Positions 5,565 to 5,856 of a stretch of DNA of 5,856 bases are shown in pieces; the stretch's first letter is position 1; the number at the start of each line of letters is the position of its first letter. The notes below the pieces were generated by a model. It was not told the origin of the DNA. It saw only the letters and a list, made by a program, of their open reading frames with translations, and did not search any database. The translations under genes were made by a program, and so were the position numbers. This stretch comes from NIOZ-UU13 sp964417935 (GTDB lineage Bacteria; Planctomycetota; Phycisphaerae; Sedimentisphaerales; Anaerobacaceae): positions 1 through 5,856 of the forward strand of contig CAYQKF010000199.1 in assembly GCA_964417935.1 (NCBI GenBank). Reading direction: 5' to 3'.

Positions 5565-5570
5565 AGCTGG

Positions 5571-5598
5571 TATATAGTATTGCTTATTGCGTGTTGCA
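5571..5598. repeat. Heptamer-like array just upstream of gpsA
   Basis: On the coding strand four 7-bp units read TGCAACA, CGCAATA, AGCAATA and CTATATA. They are less regular than the other arrays but share the 7-bp spacing. Confidence 0.5.
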
Positions 5599-5602
5599 TC
5601 AA
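5574..5602 (-). promoter_or_regulatory. Possible gpsA promoter (TTGATG-17-TACTAT)
   Basis: On the minus strand TTGATG (5602-5597) and TACTAT (5579-5574) are 17 bases apart. The -10 box ends only 9 bases before the ATG, which would leave almost no leader and fits the missing Shine-Dalgarno. It overlaps a heptamer-like array, so the match may be chance. Confidence 0.25.
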
Positions 5603-5695
5603 TAACAATTGAGACCTGGCTATTGTTGGCAGGAGATAATTGTAAATCAACGGAACATCACAACAACCAAGCCGAGCAGAAAAACCGTCGTCTGG

Positions 5696-5830
5696 TTTGA
5701 AATTGGGTTTGTTTGGGTTTGTTTTTTTGGGCCTGAAGGCGGTTTCATTTTCACAATCCTTTTGTGAAAAAGCGTTTGCGTTCATTTTGGCCTTTGAAGA
5801 AATTGGCTTTGAATTGGGTTTGTTTTTTCG
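5696..5830. repeat. Composite interspersed repeat upstream of gpsA
   Basis: Two related blocks, TTTGAAATTGGGTTTG onward (5696) and TTTGAATTGGGTTTG onward (5808-5828), surround a 9-bp perfect hairpin TTTTCACAA/TTGTGAAAA (5748-5756 and 5762-5770) and a GGGCCTGAAGGCGG word (5729-5742). The minus strand is open from 5785 to 5543 and encodes an 80-residue string with KKTNPNKPNFKP. Strings of this kind are recalled from spurious planctomycete gene predictions, so this is treated as repeat DNA and not a gene. The right end probably runs past the window. Confidence 0.55.
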
Positions 5831-5856
5831 GACTGCGAAATCATCGTTTTTTCTGT

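Noticed and set aside
5543..5785. 80-codon minus-strand frame upstream of gpsA
   Set aside because: It overlaps the gpsA start and is built from interspersed repeat words (TNPNKPNF-type peptide), with no domain.

Overview
The window carries one leftward (minus-strand) gene series: gpsA, then pilM-, pilN- and pilO-like genes, a PilP/GspC-like gene, and the first 215 codons of a PilB/GspE-type ATPase that runs off the left edge. No plus-strand gene is supported. The layout (a PilMNO platform with a GspE/PilB ATPase), the mid-range GC content and the many word-like short repeats suggest a planctomycete, perhaps Phycisphaerae/Sedimentisphaerales. This is inferred from recalled features of such genomes and no 16S or other marker is present, so it is tentative.

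Right part (about 4506-5856): gpsA encodes a 352-residue NAD(P)+-dependent glycerol-3-phosphate dehydrogenase with an intact nucleotide-binding motif and catalytic lysine. It is interrupted in frame by two peptide insertions, each encoded by a tandem array of 7-bp units. Upstream of it lies a composite interspersed repeat that yields a meaningless 'TNPNKPNF'-type reading frame.

Middle (3871-4505): 635 bases with no convincing gene. It holds a heptamer array and an inverted TTAATTGG repeat just after gpsA, an AT-rich stretch, a perfect 20-bp GC-rich palindrome, and two small AGGC...GCCT palindromes before pilM.

Left part (1-3870): pilM-pilN-pilO-pilP-like-ATPase probably form one operon for the inner-membrane platform of a type IV pilus or type II secretion-like machine. 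PilM (actin-like, cytoplasmic) should dock on the INFVP motif at the PilN N-terminus. PilN and PilO, each with one membrane segment, should form the periplasmic alignment complex. The PilP/GspC-like protein should link this to a secretin, and the ATPase should power pilin or pseudopilin assembly. Such genes are normally packed tightly or overlap, but here the gaps are 52-106 bp and nearly all are filled with small repeats or inverted repeats that often start at the stop codon of the preceding gene.

The most interesting feature is this repeat landscape. Several arrays of different sequence share a 7-bp period, two of them sit inside the gpsA reading frame, and others take distinct forms: TTAATTGG octamers, CACTGAC words in a multi-copy palindrome, and a 13-bp inverted repeat abutting the ATPase start codon.
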